Positions 45,330 to 55,822 are shown, numbered from the stretch's first letter. The stretch: 64,000 nt of DNA from Vibrio tetraodonis (GCF_003350295.1 NZ_QLYY01000016.1:1-64000), one strand, 5' to 3'. Notes: generated from the letters alone by a model not told the origin. Numbers and translations are program-made.

Positions 45330-45722
45330 GTGAGCAAGCCCGTGAAAGAAAGAAAGTCAAGACCTGTTAATTTAGATTTACAGACGATAAACTTTCCGAT
45401 CACTGCAATCGCATCTATTTTACACCGAGTTTCGGGAGTAATTACGTTTGTCGCGATCGGGATACTTCTTTGGTTACTATCCATTTCCCTGTCTTCCCCA
45501 ATAGGTTATGCACAAGCTGTCGATATTGTCGACGGTTTCTTTGTGAAATTTATTTTATGGGGTATTTTGACAGCTTTGTCCTACCATATAGCAGGTGGTA
45601 TTCGTCATTTGCTAATGGATTTAGGTCATTTTGAAGAGCTGGAATCTGGCGCGATGAGTGCAAAGGTTGCATTTGCAGCAACAGTCGTTCTGTCAGTATT
45701 GGCGGGGATTTTAGTATGGTAA
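45330..45722 (+). CDS. sdhC: Succinate dehydrogenase cytochrome b556 subunit
   Basis: 130-residue inner-membrane subunit of complex II with three helices, anchoring SdhAB and binding heme b and ubiquinone. The N-terminus (KPVKERKSRPVNLDLQTI) and the FPITAIASILHRVSGV block with the Ser/Arg quinone-site residues are typical. The heme-ligand His is in LSYHIAGGIRHLLMDLGH. GTG is the start codon, supported by GGAG a few bases upstream. First gene of sdhCDAB; its 3' end overlaps sdhD by 7 bases. Confidence 0.95.
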   Translation: MSKPVKERKSRPVNLDLQTINFPITAIASILHRVSGVITFVAIGILLWLLSISLSSPIGYAQAVDIVDGFFVKFILWGILTALSYHIAGGIRHLLMDLGHFEELESGAMSAKVAFAATVVLSVLAGILVW

Positions 45723-46060
45723 AACACATTTCATCTTTTGGTCGCAATGGTGTGCATGACTTTTTGCTAATCCGTGCATCGGCGATCATTATGACCCTTT
45801 ACACTATATATTTAGTAAGCTTCTGTGCTTTCGCGGATATTTCTTACGTATCATGGACACAGTTCTTTGGTGGCACTTTCACAAAAGTATTTACTATGCT
45901 TGCATTGGTATCAGTGCTTATCCACGCATGGATAGGTCTATGGCAAGTTCTTACAGACTACATTAAGTGCACCAAATTACGCGGTTTCCTTCAGTTGGGT
46001 GTAATCGCAGTGTTATTTGGCTACTTTTTTTCTGGTCTCTTTATTTTGTGGGGTGCGTAA
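45716..46060 (+). CDS. sdhD: Succinate dehydrogenase membrane anchor subunit
   Basis: 114-residue three-helix anchor of complex II. The first helix follows RNGVHDFLLIRASAIIMTLY. The heme-ligand His and quinone-site Asp-Tyr are in VLIHAWIGLWQVLTDYIK (about 70-87). It overlaps sdhC by 7 bases and its stop codon abuts the sdhA start, so the four genes are translationally coupled. Length matches the E. coli protein. Confidence 0.95.
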   Translation: MVKHISSFGRNGVHDFLLIRASAIIMTLYTIYLVSFCAFADISYVSWTQFFGGTFTKVFTMLALVSVLIHAWIGLWQVLTDYIKCTKLRGFLQLGVIAVLFGYFFSGLFILWGA

Positions 46061-47827
46061 GTGTCTATTCCAGTTCGCGAATTTGATGCCGTAGTAATCG
46101 GCGCTGGTGGTGCAGGCATGCGTGCAGCACTGCAAATCTCAGAGCAAGGCCTAACCTGTGCCTTGCTGTCAAAAGTTTTTCCTACTCGTTCACATACTGT
46201 TTCTGCTCAAGGTGGTATCACAGTAGCCCTTGGTAACTCGCACAAGGACGATTGGCAGTGGCACATGTACGATACTGTCAAAGGTTCAGATTATATCGGC
46301 GACCAAGACGCTATCGAATACATGTGTAAAAATGGTCCTGATTCTGTTATTGAGTTAGAAAAAATGGGGTTGCCATTTTCTCGCTTTGATAACGGAACCA
46401 TTTACCAGCGTCCTTTTGGCGGCCAGTCGAAAGAATTCGGCGGAGAGCAAGCTGCTCGAACAGCAGCAGCAGCTGACCGAACAGGTCACGCTCTTCTCCA
46501 TACCCTTTATCAGCAGAATGTTAAGTACAAAACCACCATATTTTCTGAGTGGTACGCGTTAGATTTGGTGAAAAACCAAGATGGCGCTGTAATGGGTTGT
46601 ACTGCTATCTGTATGGAAAGCGGTGAGATATGCTACTTCAAGTCTAAAGCAACGGTATTAGCGACAGGCGGAGCGGGTCGAATTTATTCATCGACAACGA
46701 ATGCTCACATCAACACTGGTGATGGTGTAGGCATGGCATTACGCGCTGGCGTTCCTATGCAAGACATGGAAATGTGGCAGTTCCACCCAACTGGTATAGC
46801 TGGAGCGGGCGTACTCGTGACAGAAGGCTGTCGTGGAGAAGGTGGTTATCTTCTAAACAAAGATGGTGAGCGATTCATGGAGCGTTATGCTCCGAATGCT
46901 AAGGATCTTGCTGGTCGAGACGTTGTTGCTCGTTCAATGATGATAGAAATTCGCGAAGGTCGCGGATGCGATGGTCCTTGGGGGCCACATATCAAGCTTA
47001 AGCTTGACCATCTCGGTAAAGACGTCCTTGAGTCTCGTCTACCTGGTATTTGTGAACTTTCAAGAACCTTTGCTCACGTCGATCCTGTTAAAGAGCCAAT
47101 CCCTGTAATCCCAACCTGTCACTACATGATGGGTGGCGTTCCAACTCAGGTTTCTGGACAAGCGATTAAACAAACCGCTGATGGCAGTGATGTTGAAGTT
47201 CAAGGTCTGTATGCCTGTGGTGAAATTGCCTCTGTTTCTGTACACGGTGCTAACCGCTTGGGTGGTAACTCTCTGCTTGACTTAGTCGTATTTGGCCGAG
47301 CAACGGGTCTTCACCTAGGTGAGACTTTGGCTGCGCAGGCAGAAGCTCGTCCTGCTACTGAATCTGACATTGAAGCATCACTTGCTCGAACTATGCGATG
47401 GGAAAATAGCACTGGCGGGGAAGACCCTGTTCAGATTCGTAAAGATCTACAAACATGTATGCAAAATAGCTTCTCTGTGTTCCGTGAAGGTGATGCAATG
47501 GCGACAGGTTTGGAAGAACTTAAAGTTATTCGTGAACGTCTCAAAGATGCTCATCTTGCTGACAAGTCATCAGAATTCAACACTCAACGTATTGAATGTC
47601 TTGAACTAGATAACTTGATGGAAACGGCATTTTCAACCGCAGTTGCTGCAAATTACCGGACTGAGAGTCGTGGAGCGCATGCGCGTTTCGACTATCCAGA
47701 GCGCGATGATGAAAACTGGTTGTGTCATTCAATTTACAATCCGGAAACGGAAGCAATGGCAAAACGCGATGTTAATATGACACCAGTTCATCGTGACGCA
47801 TTTCCACCTAAAGTTCGTACATACTAG
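46061..47827 (+). CDS. sdhA: Succinate dehydrogenase flavoprotein subunit
   Basis: 588-residue catalytic subunit that oxidises succinate to fumarate on the cytoplasmic face. The FAD Rossmann motif [14 protein letters not shown] is at residues 10-23, and the covalent FAD ligand His45 lies in [10 protein letters not shown]. The active-site HPTG block ([12 protein letters not shown]) is near 242 and the catalytic Arg in [15 protein letters not shown] region. GTG is the start codon directly after the sdhD stop. The last ~90 residues are the C-terminal domain ending PPKVRTY. Confidence 0.97.
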   Translation: MSIPVREFDAVVIGAGGAGMRAALQISEQGLTCALLSKVFPTRSHTVSAQGGITVALGNSHKDDWQWHMYDTVKGSDYIGDQDAIEYMCKNGPDSVIELEKMGLPFSRFDNGTIYQRPFGGQSKEFGGEQAARTAAAADRTGHALLHTLYQQNVKYKTTIFSEWYALDLVKNQDGAVMGCTAICMESGEICYFKSKATVLATGGAGRIYSSTTNAHINTGDGVGMALRAGVPMQDMEMWQFHPTGIAGAGVLVTEGCRGEGGYLLNKDGERFMERYAPNAKDLAGRDVVARSMMIEIREGRGCDGPWGPHIKLKLDHLGKDVLESRLPGICELSRTFAHVDPVKEPIPVIPTCHYMMGGVPTQVSGQAIKQTADGSDVEVQGLYACGEIASVSVHGANRLGGNSLLDLVVFGRATGLHLGETLAAQAEARPATESDIEASLARTMRWENSTGGEDPVQIRKDLQTCMQNSFSVFREGDAMATGLEELKVIRERLKDAHLADKSSEFNTQRIECLELDNLMETAFSTAVAANYRTESRGAHARFDYPERDDENWLCHSIYNPETEAMAKRDVNMTPVHRDAFPPKVRTY

Positions 47828-47841
47828 GGGAGGATTGAATT

Positions 47842-48552
47842 ATGAAACTGAACTTCTCTTTGTACCGCTACAATCCAGATGTAGACAAAAAGCCTTACAT
47901 GAAGGATTACGTTCTTGAGGTCGATGAAGGCTCTGACATGATGGTGTTAGACGCGTTAATCCTGCTGAAAGAGCAAGATCCGACTATCGCTTTTCGACGT
48001 TCATGTCGAGAAGGGGTTTGTGGTTCCGATGGTTTGAATATGAATGGTAAAAATGGCCTTGCATGTATCACCCCTTTGTCCGCTTTAAAAGGACGGAAAT
48101 TAGTGATTCGTCCATTGCCTGGACTGCCTGTGGTTCGCGACTTAATCGTCGATATGACTCAGTTCTACGATAATTACGCTAAGGTAAAACCTTTCTTGAT
48201 TGACGATGATGCTCTGCCTCCGTCTCGTGAAAACCTGCAGTCTCCGGACGAGAGGGCTCATTTAGATGGTTTGTACGAGTGTATTATGTGTGCGTGCTGT
48301 ACCACGTCATGCCCGTCATTCTGGTGGAACCCGGACAAATTCATTGGACCTGCTGGTCTATTAGCCGCTTACCGGTGGTTAATTGATAGCCGTGATACTG
48401 CAACTGATGAACGCTTATCAAATCTTGATGATGCATTTAGCGTTTTCCGTTGTCATAGTATTATGAATTGTGTAAGTGTTTGTCCTAAAGGACTCAACCC
48501 GACGAAAGCTATCGGTCATATTAAGACCATGTTGGTAAATCGCTCGGTGTAA
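47842..48552 (+). CDS. sdhB: Succinate dehydrogenase iron-sulfur subunit
   Basis: 236-residue electron-transfer subunit. The three clusters are evident from their cysteines. CREGVCGSDGLNMNG with a later GLAC holds [2Fe-2S] (near 55-75), CIMCACCTTSCP holds [4Fe-4S] (near 148) with CP, and CHSIMNCVSVCPKGLNP (near 205) supplies the [3Fe-4S] and remaining ligands. GGGGAGG precedes the ATG. Last gene of sdhCDAB; a strong hairpin follows before sucA. Confidence 0.97.
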   Translation: MKLNFSLYRYNPDVDKKPYMKDYVLEVDEGSDMMVLDALILLKEQDPTIAFRRSCREGVCGSDGLNMNGKNGLACITPLSALKGRKLVIRPLPGLPVVRDLIVDMTQFYDNYAKVKPFLIDDDALPPSRENLQSPDERAHLDGLYECIMCACCTTSCPSFWWNPDKFIGPAGLLAAYRWLIDSRDTATDERLSNLDDAFSVFRCHSIMNCVSVCPKGLNPTKAIGHIKTMLVNRSV

Positions 48553-48565
48553 TTGATAAAAAATT

Positions 48566-48592
48566 GCCAGCTACCTTGGTAGCTGGCTTTCT
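48566..48592 (+). terminator. Hairpin between sdhB and sucA
   Basis: Perfect 10-bp stem GCCAGCTACC / GGTAGCTGGC with a 2-base loop, followed by TTTCTAT. It could partly terminate transcription or stabilise the sdh message ends, since sucA follows within 60 bases. Confidence 0.7.
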
Positions 48593-48644
48593 ATAGCTCG
48601 GCATAGACCGAAGCAAACGTGAAAACTACTGGTTAAGGGAAAAT

Positions 48645-51470
48645 ATGCACAACGGCGTGATGAAGGCATGGCTCGAGTCTTCACACTTGGCTGGCGCCAA
48701 TGCAACTTATGTAGAAGATCTCTACGAACTGTATCTAAGTGATCCCGACCTGGTAAGTGAGGAGTGGAAACGTGTATTTGAAGGTTTGCCCAAGCCTTCA
48801 GAAGAGGTGAAAGAACAGCCTCATTCACGTATCCGTGACTACTTCCGGCGTCTCGCTCAAGAAACAAAGCATTACAATGTCCAAGTTAGTGACCCAGATG
48901 TCGACGCAAAACAAGTAAAAGTTCTCCAGCTGATTAATGCCTACCGCTTTCGCGGTCATGAAGCAGCGAAACTTGATCCTCTCGGTTTATGGCAACGCCC
49001 TACGGTGGTGGAGCTAGACCCCACATTCCATAATCTCACCGAAGAAGACTTTGAAGAGTCGTTCAATGTTGGCTCCTTTGCAATTGGTCAAGAGACTATG
49101 TTGCTTAAGGATATCCACTCAGCCTTGAACAAAATTTATTGTGGTTCTGTTGGTGCAGAATATATGCACATGACAAACACTGAGCAAAAGCGCTGGATTC
49201 AACAGCGACTAGAGTCAGTTGTTGGTCAACCATCATTCTCGAAACGAGAAAAGCAAGAGTTCTTGGAAGAGCTGACTGCAGCGGAAGGACTGGAACGCTA
49301 TCTTGGGGCCAAGTTCCCGGGGGCTAAACGCTTTTCTCTCGAAGGTGGTGACGCGCTCATCCCTATGATGAAGGAACTCATTAGGCACGCTGGTAAAAAT
49401 GGTATGCGTGAAGTTGTCGTGGGTATGGCGCACCGTGGCCGATTGAATATGTTGGTCAATGTGCTCGGTAAAAAGCCTCAAGATCTGTTCGACGAGTTTG
49501 CCGGCAAGCATGATGAAACTTGGGGCACGGGTGACGTTAAATATCACCAAGGTTTTTCCGCTGATTTCTCAACGCCAGGTGGTGATGTTCACCTAGTACT
49601 AGCATTTAACCCTTCCCACTTAGAAATTGTTAACCCAGTGGTCATAGGGTCTGTTCGTGCGCGTCAGGATCGTTTAGGTGACACTGAGGGAAGCACAGTA
49701 CTTCCGATTACTATTCATGGTGATTCGGCGATTGCGGGACAGGGTGTTGTTGCTGAGACTTTCAACATGTCTCAGTCTCGAGGTTACCGGGTTGGTGGTA
49801 CTGTACGTATTGTTGTGAACAATCAAGTCGGCTTCACAACGTCCAATCCAAATGATACCCGTTCGACAATGTACTGTACGGATATCGCCAAGATGGTTCA
49901 GGCGCCGATTTTTCATGTTAATGCAGATGATCCCGAAGCGGTCGCGTTTGTCACACGTATTGCATTGGATTATCGAAACGAGTTCAAACGAGATGTTGTG
50001 ATTGATTTGGTATGTTATCGCCGACATGGTCACAATGAAGCAGATGAGCCAAATGCAACTCAGCCTTTGATGTACCAAAAGATCAAAAAGCACCCTACAC
50101 CCCGTAAGCTGTATGCTGATGTTTTGATTGAACGCGGCGAGTTCGGTATTGATACTGCAACTCAGCTGGTTAATGAGTACCGTGATGCGCTTGACCGTGG
50201 TGAAGTCGTTGTAAAAGAATGGCGACCTATGGCACTGCATTCTGTCGATTGGGCCCCATACATTGGGCACGATTGGGATGCTGCGTGGGATAGTACCTAC
50301 AGCAAGGAGCGTCTTGTTGAACTAGGACAACGCATTTGCCAGTACCCAGATAGCCACAGGCTACAAAGCCGAGTCAACAAGCTCTACAACGACCGTATGT
50401 CAATGATGGGCGGCGAAAAAGCACTAGATTGGGGTATGGCAGAAACCTTAGCATATGCAACCTTGGTTGACGATGGTAAGCGTATCCGTATTTCTGGTCA
50501 GGACTCTGGGCGTGGTACCTTCTTCCACCGCCACTCAGTGCTCCACAATCAGACAGATGCAAGTACCTTCATACCTCTCGCAAATGTACATGATAAACAA
50601 GGTCCGTTCGAAGTCTACGACTCTGTTTTATCAGAAGAAGCTGTTCTCGCATTTGAGTATGGCTACGCTACGGCAGAGCCAGGTGGTCTTACCATTTGGG
50701 AAGCTCAATTTGGTGATTTTGCTAATGGAGCTCAAGTAGTTATAGACCAATTCATTTCGTCAGGTGAGCAGAAGTGGGCACGTTTATGTGGTTTAACTAT
50801 GTTGCTTCCTCATGGTTATGAAGGGCAAGGTCCTGAGCATTCATCAGCTCGCTTAGAACGTTACTTGCAGTTGTGCGCTGAACAAAACATGCAGGTTGTT
50901 GTTCCTTCAACGCCAGCTCAGGTTTATCACATGATAAGACGTCAAGTGGTAAGGCCAATGCGCAGACCTCTTATAGTTATGTCACCTAAATCACTGTTGA
51001 GACACCCTCTGTGTACATCGACTCTCGACGAGTTAGCCGAAGGCACTTTCCAACCCGCCATTGCTGAAATCGACAATTTAGATCCTAGCAAAGTAGAGCG
51101 AGTGGTCTTTTGTTCAGGGAAAGTTTACTTTGACTTGCTAGAACAGCGTCGAAGCAATGAGCAGGAAGATGTTGCCATCGTGCGTATTGAGCAGCTTTAT
51201 CCCTTCCCACTGGAAGAAGTCAAAGCGGCGATCGAACAGTACACAAATGTGAAAGATTGCGTTTGGTGCCAGGAAGAGCCTCAAAACCAGGGCGCTTGGT
51301 ATAGTAGTCAGCATAACTTCCGCATGGCAATTCCTGCTGGAGCGGATCTCAAGTACGCAGGTAGAGCAGCGTCTGCTTCGCCAGCGGTTGGCTACATGTC
51401 CGTACATTTAAAACAGCAGAAAGCGCTAGTTGAAGATGCGCTTACCGTTAATACAACAACTTCGAACTAA
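48645..51470 (+). CDS. sucA: 2-oxoglutarate dehydrogenase E1 component
   Basis: 941-residue thiamine diphosphate-dependent subunit that decarboxylates 2-oxoglutarate and transfers succinyl to the SucB lipoyl arm. The N-terminal E2-binding segment (WLESSHLAGANATYVEDLYELY) is at residues 8-29. The active-site FSLEGGDALIPMM and GMAHRGRLNMLVNVLGK blocks lie near 225-275, the ThDP loop near 300-420 (DVHLVLAFNPSHLE, GDSAIAGQGVVAE), and the transketolase-like C-terminal half follows. Length matches E. coli SucA. sucB begins 28 bases downstream. Confidence 0.97.
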   Translation: MHNGVMKAWLESSHLAGANATYVEDLYELYLSDPDLVSEEWKRVFEGLPKPSEEVKEQPHSRIRDYFRRLAQETKHYNVQVSDPDVDAKQVKVLQLINAYRFRGHEAAKLDPLGLWQRPTVVELDPTFHNLTEEDFEESFNVGSFAIGQETMLLKDIHSALNKIYCGSVGAEYMHMTNTEQKRWIQQRLESVVGQPSFSKREKQEFLEELTAAEGLERYLGAKFPGAKRFSLEGGDALIPMMKELIRHAGKNGMREVVVGMAHRGRLNMLVNVLGKKPQDLFDEFAGKHDETWGTGDVKYHQGFSADFSTPGGDVHLVLAFNPSHLEIVNPVVIGSVRARQDRLGDTEGSTVLPITIHGDSAIAGQGVVAETFNMSQSRGYRVGGTVRIVVNNQVGFTTSNPNDTRSTMYCTDIAKMVQAPIFHVNADDPEAVAFVTRIALDYRNEFKRDVVIDLVCYRRHGHNEADEPNATQPLMYQKIKKHPTPRKLYADVLIERGEFGIDTATQLVNEYRDALDRGEVVVKEWRPMALHSVDWAPYIGHDWDAAWDSTYSKERLVELGQRICQYPDSHRLQSRVNKLYNDRMSMMGGEKALDWGMAETLAYATLVDDGKRIRISGQDSGRGTFFHRHSVLHNQTDASTFIPLANVHDKQGPFEVYDSVLSEEAVLAFEYGYATAEPGGLTIWEAQFGDFANGAQVVIDQFISSGEQKWARLCGLTMLLPHGYEGQGPEHSSARLERYLQLCAEQNMQVVVPSTPAQVYHMIRRQVVRPMRRPLIVMSPKSLLRHPLCTSTLDELAEGTFQPAIAEIDNLDPSKVERVVFCSGKVYFDLLEQRRSNEQEDVAIVRIEQLYPFPLEEVKAAIEQYTNVKDCVWCQEEPQNQGAWYSSQHNFRMAIPAGADLKYAGRAASASPAVGYMSVHLKQQKALVEDALTVNTTTSN

Positions 51471-51498
51471 GAACTAGAAGTGAAAGGAAGAAACAGAT

Positions 51499-52707
51499 AT
51501 GACAATTGAAATTCTGGTTCCAGATTTACCTGAATCTGTTGCAGACGCGACAGTCGCAACATGGCACAAAAAACCAGGTGACGCAGTGGAGCGTGACGAA
51601 GTACTGGTTGATATTGAAACGGACAAAGTAGTCTTGGAAGTACCAGCACCTGAAGCTGGTGTTCTTGAAGCGATAATTGAAGAAGAGGGAGCAACCGTTC
51701 TTTCCAAGCAACTTATTGCTAAGCTCAACCCAGGTGCCGTTGCTGGCGAGCCAACACCAGATAAAACGGAGGCTGCTGAAGCCTCTCCTGATAAGCGTCA
51801 CACCGCCTCTCTTACTGAAGAGACGAGCGACGCTCTAAGCCCAGCAGTGCGCCGTCTATTAGCTGAGCACAGCTTAGACGCAGGTCAAGTAAAGGGCACA
51901 GGTGTGGGTGGTCGTATTACTCGTGAAGACATCGAGGCTCACCTAGCTAATGCTAAATCTGCCCCAGCGACAGCTGCATCACCAAGTGTTGATGCTCCAG
52001 CGGCTGCTCGTAGTCAGAAGCGTGTACCTATGACACGTTTGCGTAAGACAGTGGCTAATCGTCTGCTTGAGGCGAAAAACAGCACTGCTATGTTGACGAC
52101 GTTTAATGAAGTCAACATGAAGCCTATTATGGACCTACGTAAGCAATACAAAGATCAGTTCGAAGAGCGTCATGGTATTCGTCTCGGTTTCATGTCTTTC
52201 TATGTTAAAGCGGTTACTGAAGCCCTAAAACGTTTCCCAGAGGTCAATGCGTCGATAGATGGTGACGATATTGTTTATCATAACTATTTCGACATTAGCA
52301 TGGCAGTTTCTACACCGCGCGGTTTGGTTACTCCTGTGCTTAAGGACTGTGACACGTTAGGTTTTTCTGAGATTGAAAAAGGCATAAAAGAGCTAGCTAT
52401 TAAAGGTCGCGACGGAAAACTTACTGTTGATGAATTAATGGGCGGTAACTTCACAATCACGAACGGTGGTGTGTTTGGTTCATTAATGTCTACCCCTATC
52501 ATCAACCCACCTCAATCTGCAATTCTTGGTATGCACAAAATCCAAGATCGCCCTATGGCTGTGGATGGAAAGGTTGAAATCTTGCCTATGATGTACCTTG
52601 CCCTTTCTTACGATCACCGTCTAATTGATGGTCGAGAGTCAGTGGGTTTCTTGGTAACGATCAAAGAGCTCCTTGAAGATCCTGCACGTCTACTTCTTGA
52701 CGTATAG
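51499..52707 (+). CDS. sucB: Dihydrolipoyl succinyltransferase E2 component
   Basis: 402-residue core of the 2-oxoglutarate dehydrogenase complex. The lipoyl domain (1-80) carries Lys43 in [11 protein letters not shown]. The E1/E3 subunit-binding domain is near 110-148 ([23 protein letters not shown]). The catalytic domain (~170-402) ends in [13 protein letters not shown] with the active-site His/Asp. Linkers are Ala/Pro-rich. AAAGGAAG precedes the ATG. The E3 subunit gene (lpd) is not here. A strong hairpin separates it from sucC. Confidence 0.97.
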   Translation: MTIEILVPDLPESVADATVATWHKKPGDAVERDEVLVDIETDKVVLEVPAPEAGVLEAIIEEEGATVLSKQLIAKLNPGAVAGEPTPDKTEAAEASPDKRHTASLTEETSDALSPAVRRLLAEHSLDAGQVKGTGVGGRITREDIEAHLANAKSAPATAASPSVDAPAAARSQKRVPMTRLRKTVANRLLEAKNSTAMLTTFNEVNMKPIMDLRKQYKDQFEERHGIRLGFMSFYVKAVTEALKRFPEVNASIDGDDIVYHNYFDISMAVSTPRGLVTPVLKDCDTLGFSEIEKGIKELAIKGRDGKLTVDELMGGNFTITNGGVFGSLMSTPIINPPQSAILGMHKIQDRPMAVDGKVEILPMMYLALSYDHRLIDGRESVGFLVTIKELLEDPARLLLDV

Positions 52708-52759
52708 TTAACTCTTACCGCTGATTGAATGTTTTAATTCAGTGGTAATGGTTTTTAAA

Positions 52760-52789
52760 AGGCGGAACAGGTTCAGCGTTCCGCCTTCA
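52760..52789 (+). terminator. Hairpin between sucB and sucC
   Basis: GGCGGAAC / GTTCCGCC stem (10 bp with flanking AA/TT) around a 9-base loop, followed by TCATTT. The T-run is weak, so partial read-through into sucCD is likely. Confidence 0.7.
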
Positions 52790-52908
52790 TTTGAATCGTT
52801 ACATTATTAGCGGTTTACTTGAGAAGACCCTACAGACGTTTGTGTCAACAGATGTAAACGTCATGGACATAATAAACCCCTCCAAGGGAAAATAAGCGGA
52901 ATAACAAA

Positions 52909-54075
52909 ATGAATTTGCATGAATATCAAGCCAAACAGCTGTTTGCAGAATTCGGTTTGCCTGTGCCTGAAGGCTATGCATGTGACACTCCTCAGCAAGC
53001 TTTCGAAGCGGCGGGAAGAATAAACACAGAGAAGAAAGTCGTTAAATGTCAGGTACACGCAGGTGGACGTGGTAAAGCTGGTGGTGTTGAATTACATGAC
53101 ACAAAAGATGGCGTTAAGGAGTTTGCGCAGAAGTGGTTAGGCCAAAACTTAGTCACTTATCAAACAGATGCTAACGGTCAGCCAGTGACCAAGATACTTG
53201 TTGAAGAAGCGTCAAATATTGCTAATGAGCTGTACTTAGGCGCAGTTGTTGACCGTGCAACTCGCAAGATCGTGTTTATGGCTTCAACGGAAGGTGGCGT
53301 CGAAATCGAAAAAGTGGCGGAAGAAACTCCGGAGCTTATTCATAAAGCTGCCATTGACCCACTTGTTGGCCCTCAGGCATACCAAGGCCGCGAACTAGCA
53401 TTCAAACTAGGTCTATCGGGTGATCAGATCAAGCAGTTTGTTAAGATCTTTATGGGACTGGGTACCATGTTTGCACAGTACGATCTTGCTTTACTTGAGA
53501 TAAACCCTTTAGTTGTAACAGGCGAAGGTAACCTACTTTGTCTAGACGGCAAGATCAACATTGATTCTAATGCTCTTTACCGTCAGCCTAAATTGCGTGA
53601 AATGCACGATCCTTCACAAGAGGATGAGCGCGAAGCACACGCTGCTCAGTGGGAACTGAATTACGTAGCACTAGACGGTAATGTAGGTTGTATGGTTAAT
53701 GGTGCTGGTCTTGCTATGGGTACCATGGATATTGTAAATCTACACGGCGGTAAACCAGCTAACTTCCTTGACGTAGGTGGCGGCGCAACCAAAGAGCGCG
53801 TAGCAGAAGCATTCAAGATCATCCTTTCTGATGACAATGTAAAAGCAGTACTAGTTAACATCTTTGGTGGCATCGTCCGTTGTGACATGATCGCTGAAGG
53901 TATTATCGGTGCAGTTAAAGAGGTAGGCGTAAGCGTACCAGTCGTTGTTCGTCTAGAAGGTACTAACGCTGACCTAGGTCGCGAAGTTCTTGCTAATTCT
54001 GATGTTGATATCATTGCAGCTGAGTCGCTAACTGACGCAGCTAAGAAAGTTGTTGCTGCTGCGGAGGGCAAATAA
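52909..54075 (+). CDS. sucC: Succinyl-CoA synthetase beta subunit
   Basis: 388-residue subunit with an ATP-grasp nucleotide-binding domain (~1-240: [37 protein letters not shown] near 46-62) and a C-terminal flavodoxin-like domain with the succinate-binding [10 protein letters not shown] block near 322. Together with SucD it interconverts succinyl-CoA and succinate with NDP phosphorylation. The stop codon overlaps the sucD start by one base (TAATG). Its 200-base upstream gap holds a terminator-like hairpin, so it may have its own promoter. Confidence 0.97.
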   Translation: MNLHEYQAKQLFAEFGLPVPEGYACDTPQQAFEAAGRINTEKKVVKCQVHAGGRGKAGGVELHDTKDGVKEFAQKWLGQNLVTYQTDANGQPVTKILVEEASNIANELYLGAVVDRATRKIVFMASTEGGVEIEKVAEETPELIHKAAIDPLVGPQAYQGRELAFKLGLSGDQIKQFVKIFMGLGTMFAQYDLALLEINPLVVTGEGNLLCLDGKINIDSNALYRQPKLREMHDPSQEDEREAHAAQWELNYVALDGNVGCMVNGAGLAMGTMDIVNLHGGKPANFLDVGGGATKERVAEAFKIILSDDNVKAVLVNIFGGIVRCDMIAEGIIGAVKEVGVSVPVVVRLEGTNADLGREVLANSDVDIIAAESLTDAAKKVVAAAEGK

Positions 54076-54947
54076 TGTCTGTACTAATTAATAAAGACAC
54101 CAAAGTAATCTGTCAGGGTTTCACTGGTGGCCAAGGTACTTTCCACTCTGAGCAAGCTATCGCATACGGTACACAGATGGTTGGTGGTGTTTCTCCAGGT
54201 AAAGGTGGTCAAACTCACCTAGGTCTCCCTGTATTCAACACAGTACGTGAAGCCGTAGAAGCGACTGGTGCAACAGCGACAGTTATCTACGTACCGGCGC
54301 CTTTCTGTAAAGATGCAATCCTGGAAGCGATTGATGCGGGCATCGAGCTTATCGTAACCATCACTGAAGGTATCCCTACTACAGATATGATCGACGTGAA
54401 AGTTAAGTTAGAAGAAACTGGCGTTCGCATGATCGGTCCTAACTGCCCAGGTCTAATCACGCCAGATGAATGTAAGATTGGTATTATGCCTGGTCATATC
54501 CATAAAAAAGGTAAAGTAGGTATCGTATCTCGCTCTGGTACACTTACATACGAAGCCGTTAAGCAGACGACAGATGAAGGTTTCGGTCAGTCTACTTGTG
54601 TTGGTATTGGTGGAGACCCAATTCCAGGTTCAAACTTCATTGATATCCTTAAGCTGTTCCAAGAAGACCCTGAAACTGAAGCCATCGTAATGATTGGTGA
54701 AATCGGTGGTACTGCTGAGGAAGAAGCGGCTGCATTTATCAAAGAGAACGTCACTAAGCCAGTTGTTTCTTACATTGCTGGTGTTACGGCTCCTCCAGGT
54801 AAGCGCATGGGCCACGCTGGTGCGATTATCTCTGGTGGTAAAGGTACAGCGGAAGATAAGTTTGCAGCTCTAGAAGCAGCAGGCGTTAAGACGGTTAAGT
54901 CTCTAGCTGATATCGGTAAAGGTCTACGTGAAGTAACTGGCTGGTAA
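54075..54947 (+). CDS. sucD: Succinyl-CoA synthetase alpha subunit
   Basis: 290-residue subunit. A CoA-binding Rossmann domain opens the protein ([29 protein letters not shown], residues 10-38). The active-site His is phosphorylated in [14 protein letters not shown] near 246. NCPGLITP near 124 and [16 protein letters not shown] near 177 are further family blocks. It is translationally coupled to sucC through a one-base overlap. A terminator hairpin follows within 35 bases. Confidence 0.97.
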   Translation: MSVLINKDTKVICQGFTGGQGTFHSEQAIAYGTQMVGGVSPGKGGQTHLGLPVFNTVREAVEATGATATVIYVPAPFCKDAILEAIDAGIELIVTITEGIPTTDMIDVKVKLEETGVRMIGPNCPGLITPDECKIGIMPGHIHKKGKVGIVSRSGTLTYEAVKQTTDEGFGQSTCVGIGGDPIPGSNFIDILKLFQEDPETEAIVMIGEIGGTAEEEAAAFIKENVTKPVVSYIAGVTAPPGKRMGHAGAIISGGKGTAEDKFAALEAAGVKTVKSLADIGKGLREVTGW

Positions 54948-54967
54948 TCTACTTTTTAAAGTACCGT

Positions 54968-55000
54968 GTAAGGCTTGGCATATTGCTGAGCCTTTTTTAT
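54968..55000 (+). terminator. Terminator of sucCD
   Basis: AAGGCT-tGGC pairs with GC-tgAGCCTT around ATATT, followed by TTTTTTAT, 20 bases past the sucD stop. In E. coli the 3' end of this transcript yields the sRNA SdhX; a counterpart here is only a possibility. Confidence 0.82.
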
Positions 55001-55020
55001 ATCTATATTGAACCTAAAAG

Positions 55021-55308
55021 TTAACCTTGAGAAAATTTCTTTTCTAGTTTATCGAGTCTCATCGTTAGGTCTGTGATTTGTTTTTCTAACTTAGCGATTT
55101 TCTCATCGCTGTTAACCTCTTTCGCTGCAACTTCTACCTTTGGGACATGCTTTGAATGCTTCCAGTCTTTTATCACTTTTATTAAAGCAGGGATAGGAAC
55201 AGGTGTATTCAAACGAGCTCTGACAAGTGCCACCGTCGGATCTTTTCCTTCTGACTGGATTTGCTGTAAAACTTCAGTTAACTCATGGCTAACATCCTGA
55301 GTAAGCAT
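55021..55308 (-). CDS. Small protein with C-terminal coiled coil
   Basis: 95 residues. The N-terminal half (TVALVRARLNTPVPIPALIKVIKDWKHSK, about 25-53) resembles the helical N-terminal region of KfrA-type plasmid DNA-binding proteins. The C-terminal ~30 residues form a clear heptad coiled coil (KIAKLEKQITDLTMRLDKLEKKF), suggesting an oligomeric nucleoid-associated or DNA-binding protein. That reading is an inference from pattern. AGGAGA precedes the ATG. Function is unknown; the gene faces sucD. Confidence 0.75.
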   Translation of the reverse strand: MLTQDVSHELTEVLQQIQSEGKDPTVALVRARLNTPVPIPALIKVIKDWKHSKHVPKVEVAAKEVNSDEKIAKLEKQITDLTMRLDKLEKKFSQG

Positions 55309-55708
55309 AGGTTCTCCTCGGCTCTTGGTGTATCTTAATCATACTTAAACTCACCCCCTAATGCGAATAGAAAACACTTACCTCTCTTGTAAGAGATCTC
55401 TTATAGTCCTCGTGAGATAAAATTTAGTTTTATCATTAGTGGGAGGTGTGGATGTTTTTAAGTGTTTGATTATTAAGTTTTTAAATTTTTTGTTTGCTGG
55501 GAGCTTTAGTAGTAAAGTGATTTCTTACATTGTTTATATTACGGAATCTTATATAGTGTGTCTGTCGCTAGGGCACTGATACTTAAAATAAAAAATGGAA
55601 GCTCACCAGCATTCAGCACAGTGTATCTTGGTGACTAGGCAGTAAAACTAGGCACACAGCCAATAAGATGTAATGCATCAAGGATGTATTGGTTTAGTCA
55701 TGATTTAA

Positions 55709-55721
55709 ACTAACAACGTCA
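55709..55721 (+). promoter_or_regulatory. Possible Qrr small-RNA pairing site
   Basis: ACTAACAACGTCA is the exact complement of TGACGTTGTTAGT, part of the conserved core of Vibrio Qrr small RNAs (recalled from memory). It lies 121 bases before the GNAT start codon, in the probable leader. Confidence 0.35.
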
Positions 55722-55797
55722 AAAAGTAATAACTTACAACAATAAATATTTTAGTTGGTATGACTTTCGGCCTTATTTCTCTTCTCGAGGAATTAAA

Positions 55798-55822
55798 GTG
55801 CCCCCTGCTATGTAGGGGGCAC
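55798..55822 (+). promoter_or_regulatory. Strong GC hairpin just before the GNAT gene
   Basis: Perfect GTGCCCCCT / AGGGGGCAC stem with a 7-base loop, ending 19 bases before the ATG. No T-run follows on the plus strand, so it may act on translation or transcript ends rather than as a simple terminator. Confidence 0.6.

Noticed and set aside
49674..50270. 198-residue minus-strand frame inside sucA
   Set aside because: Antisense shadow of the sucA coding sequence; no start signals or family features.
55690..55740. A qrr small-RNA gene on the minus strand at the 13-base core match
   Set aside because: The flanking sequence lacks the characteristic 5' stem-loop, the stem after the core and a terminal T-run, so it is treated as a possible target site, not an sRNA gene.
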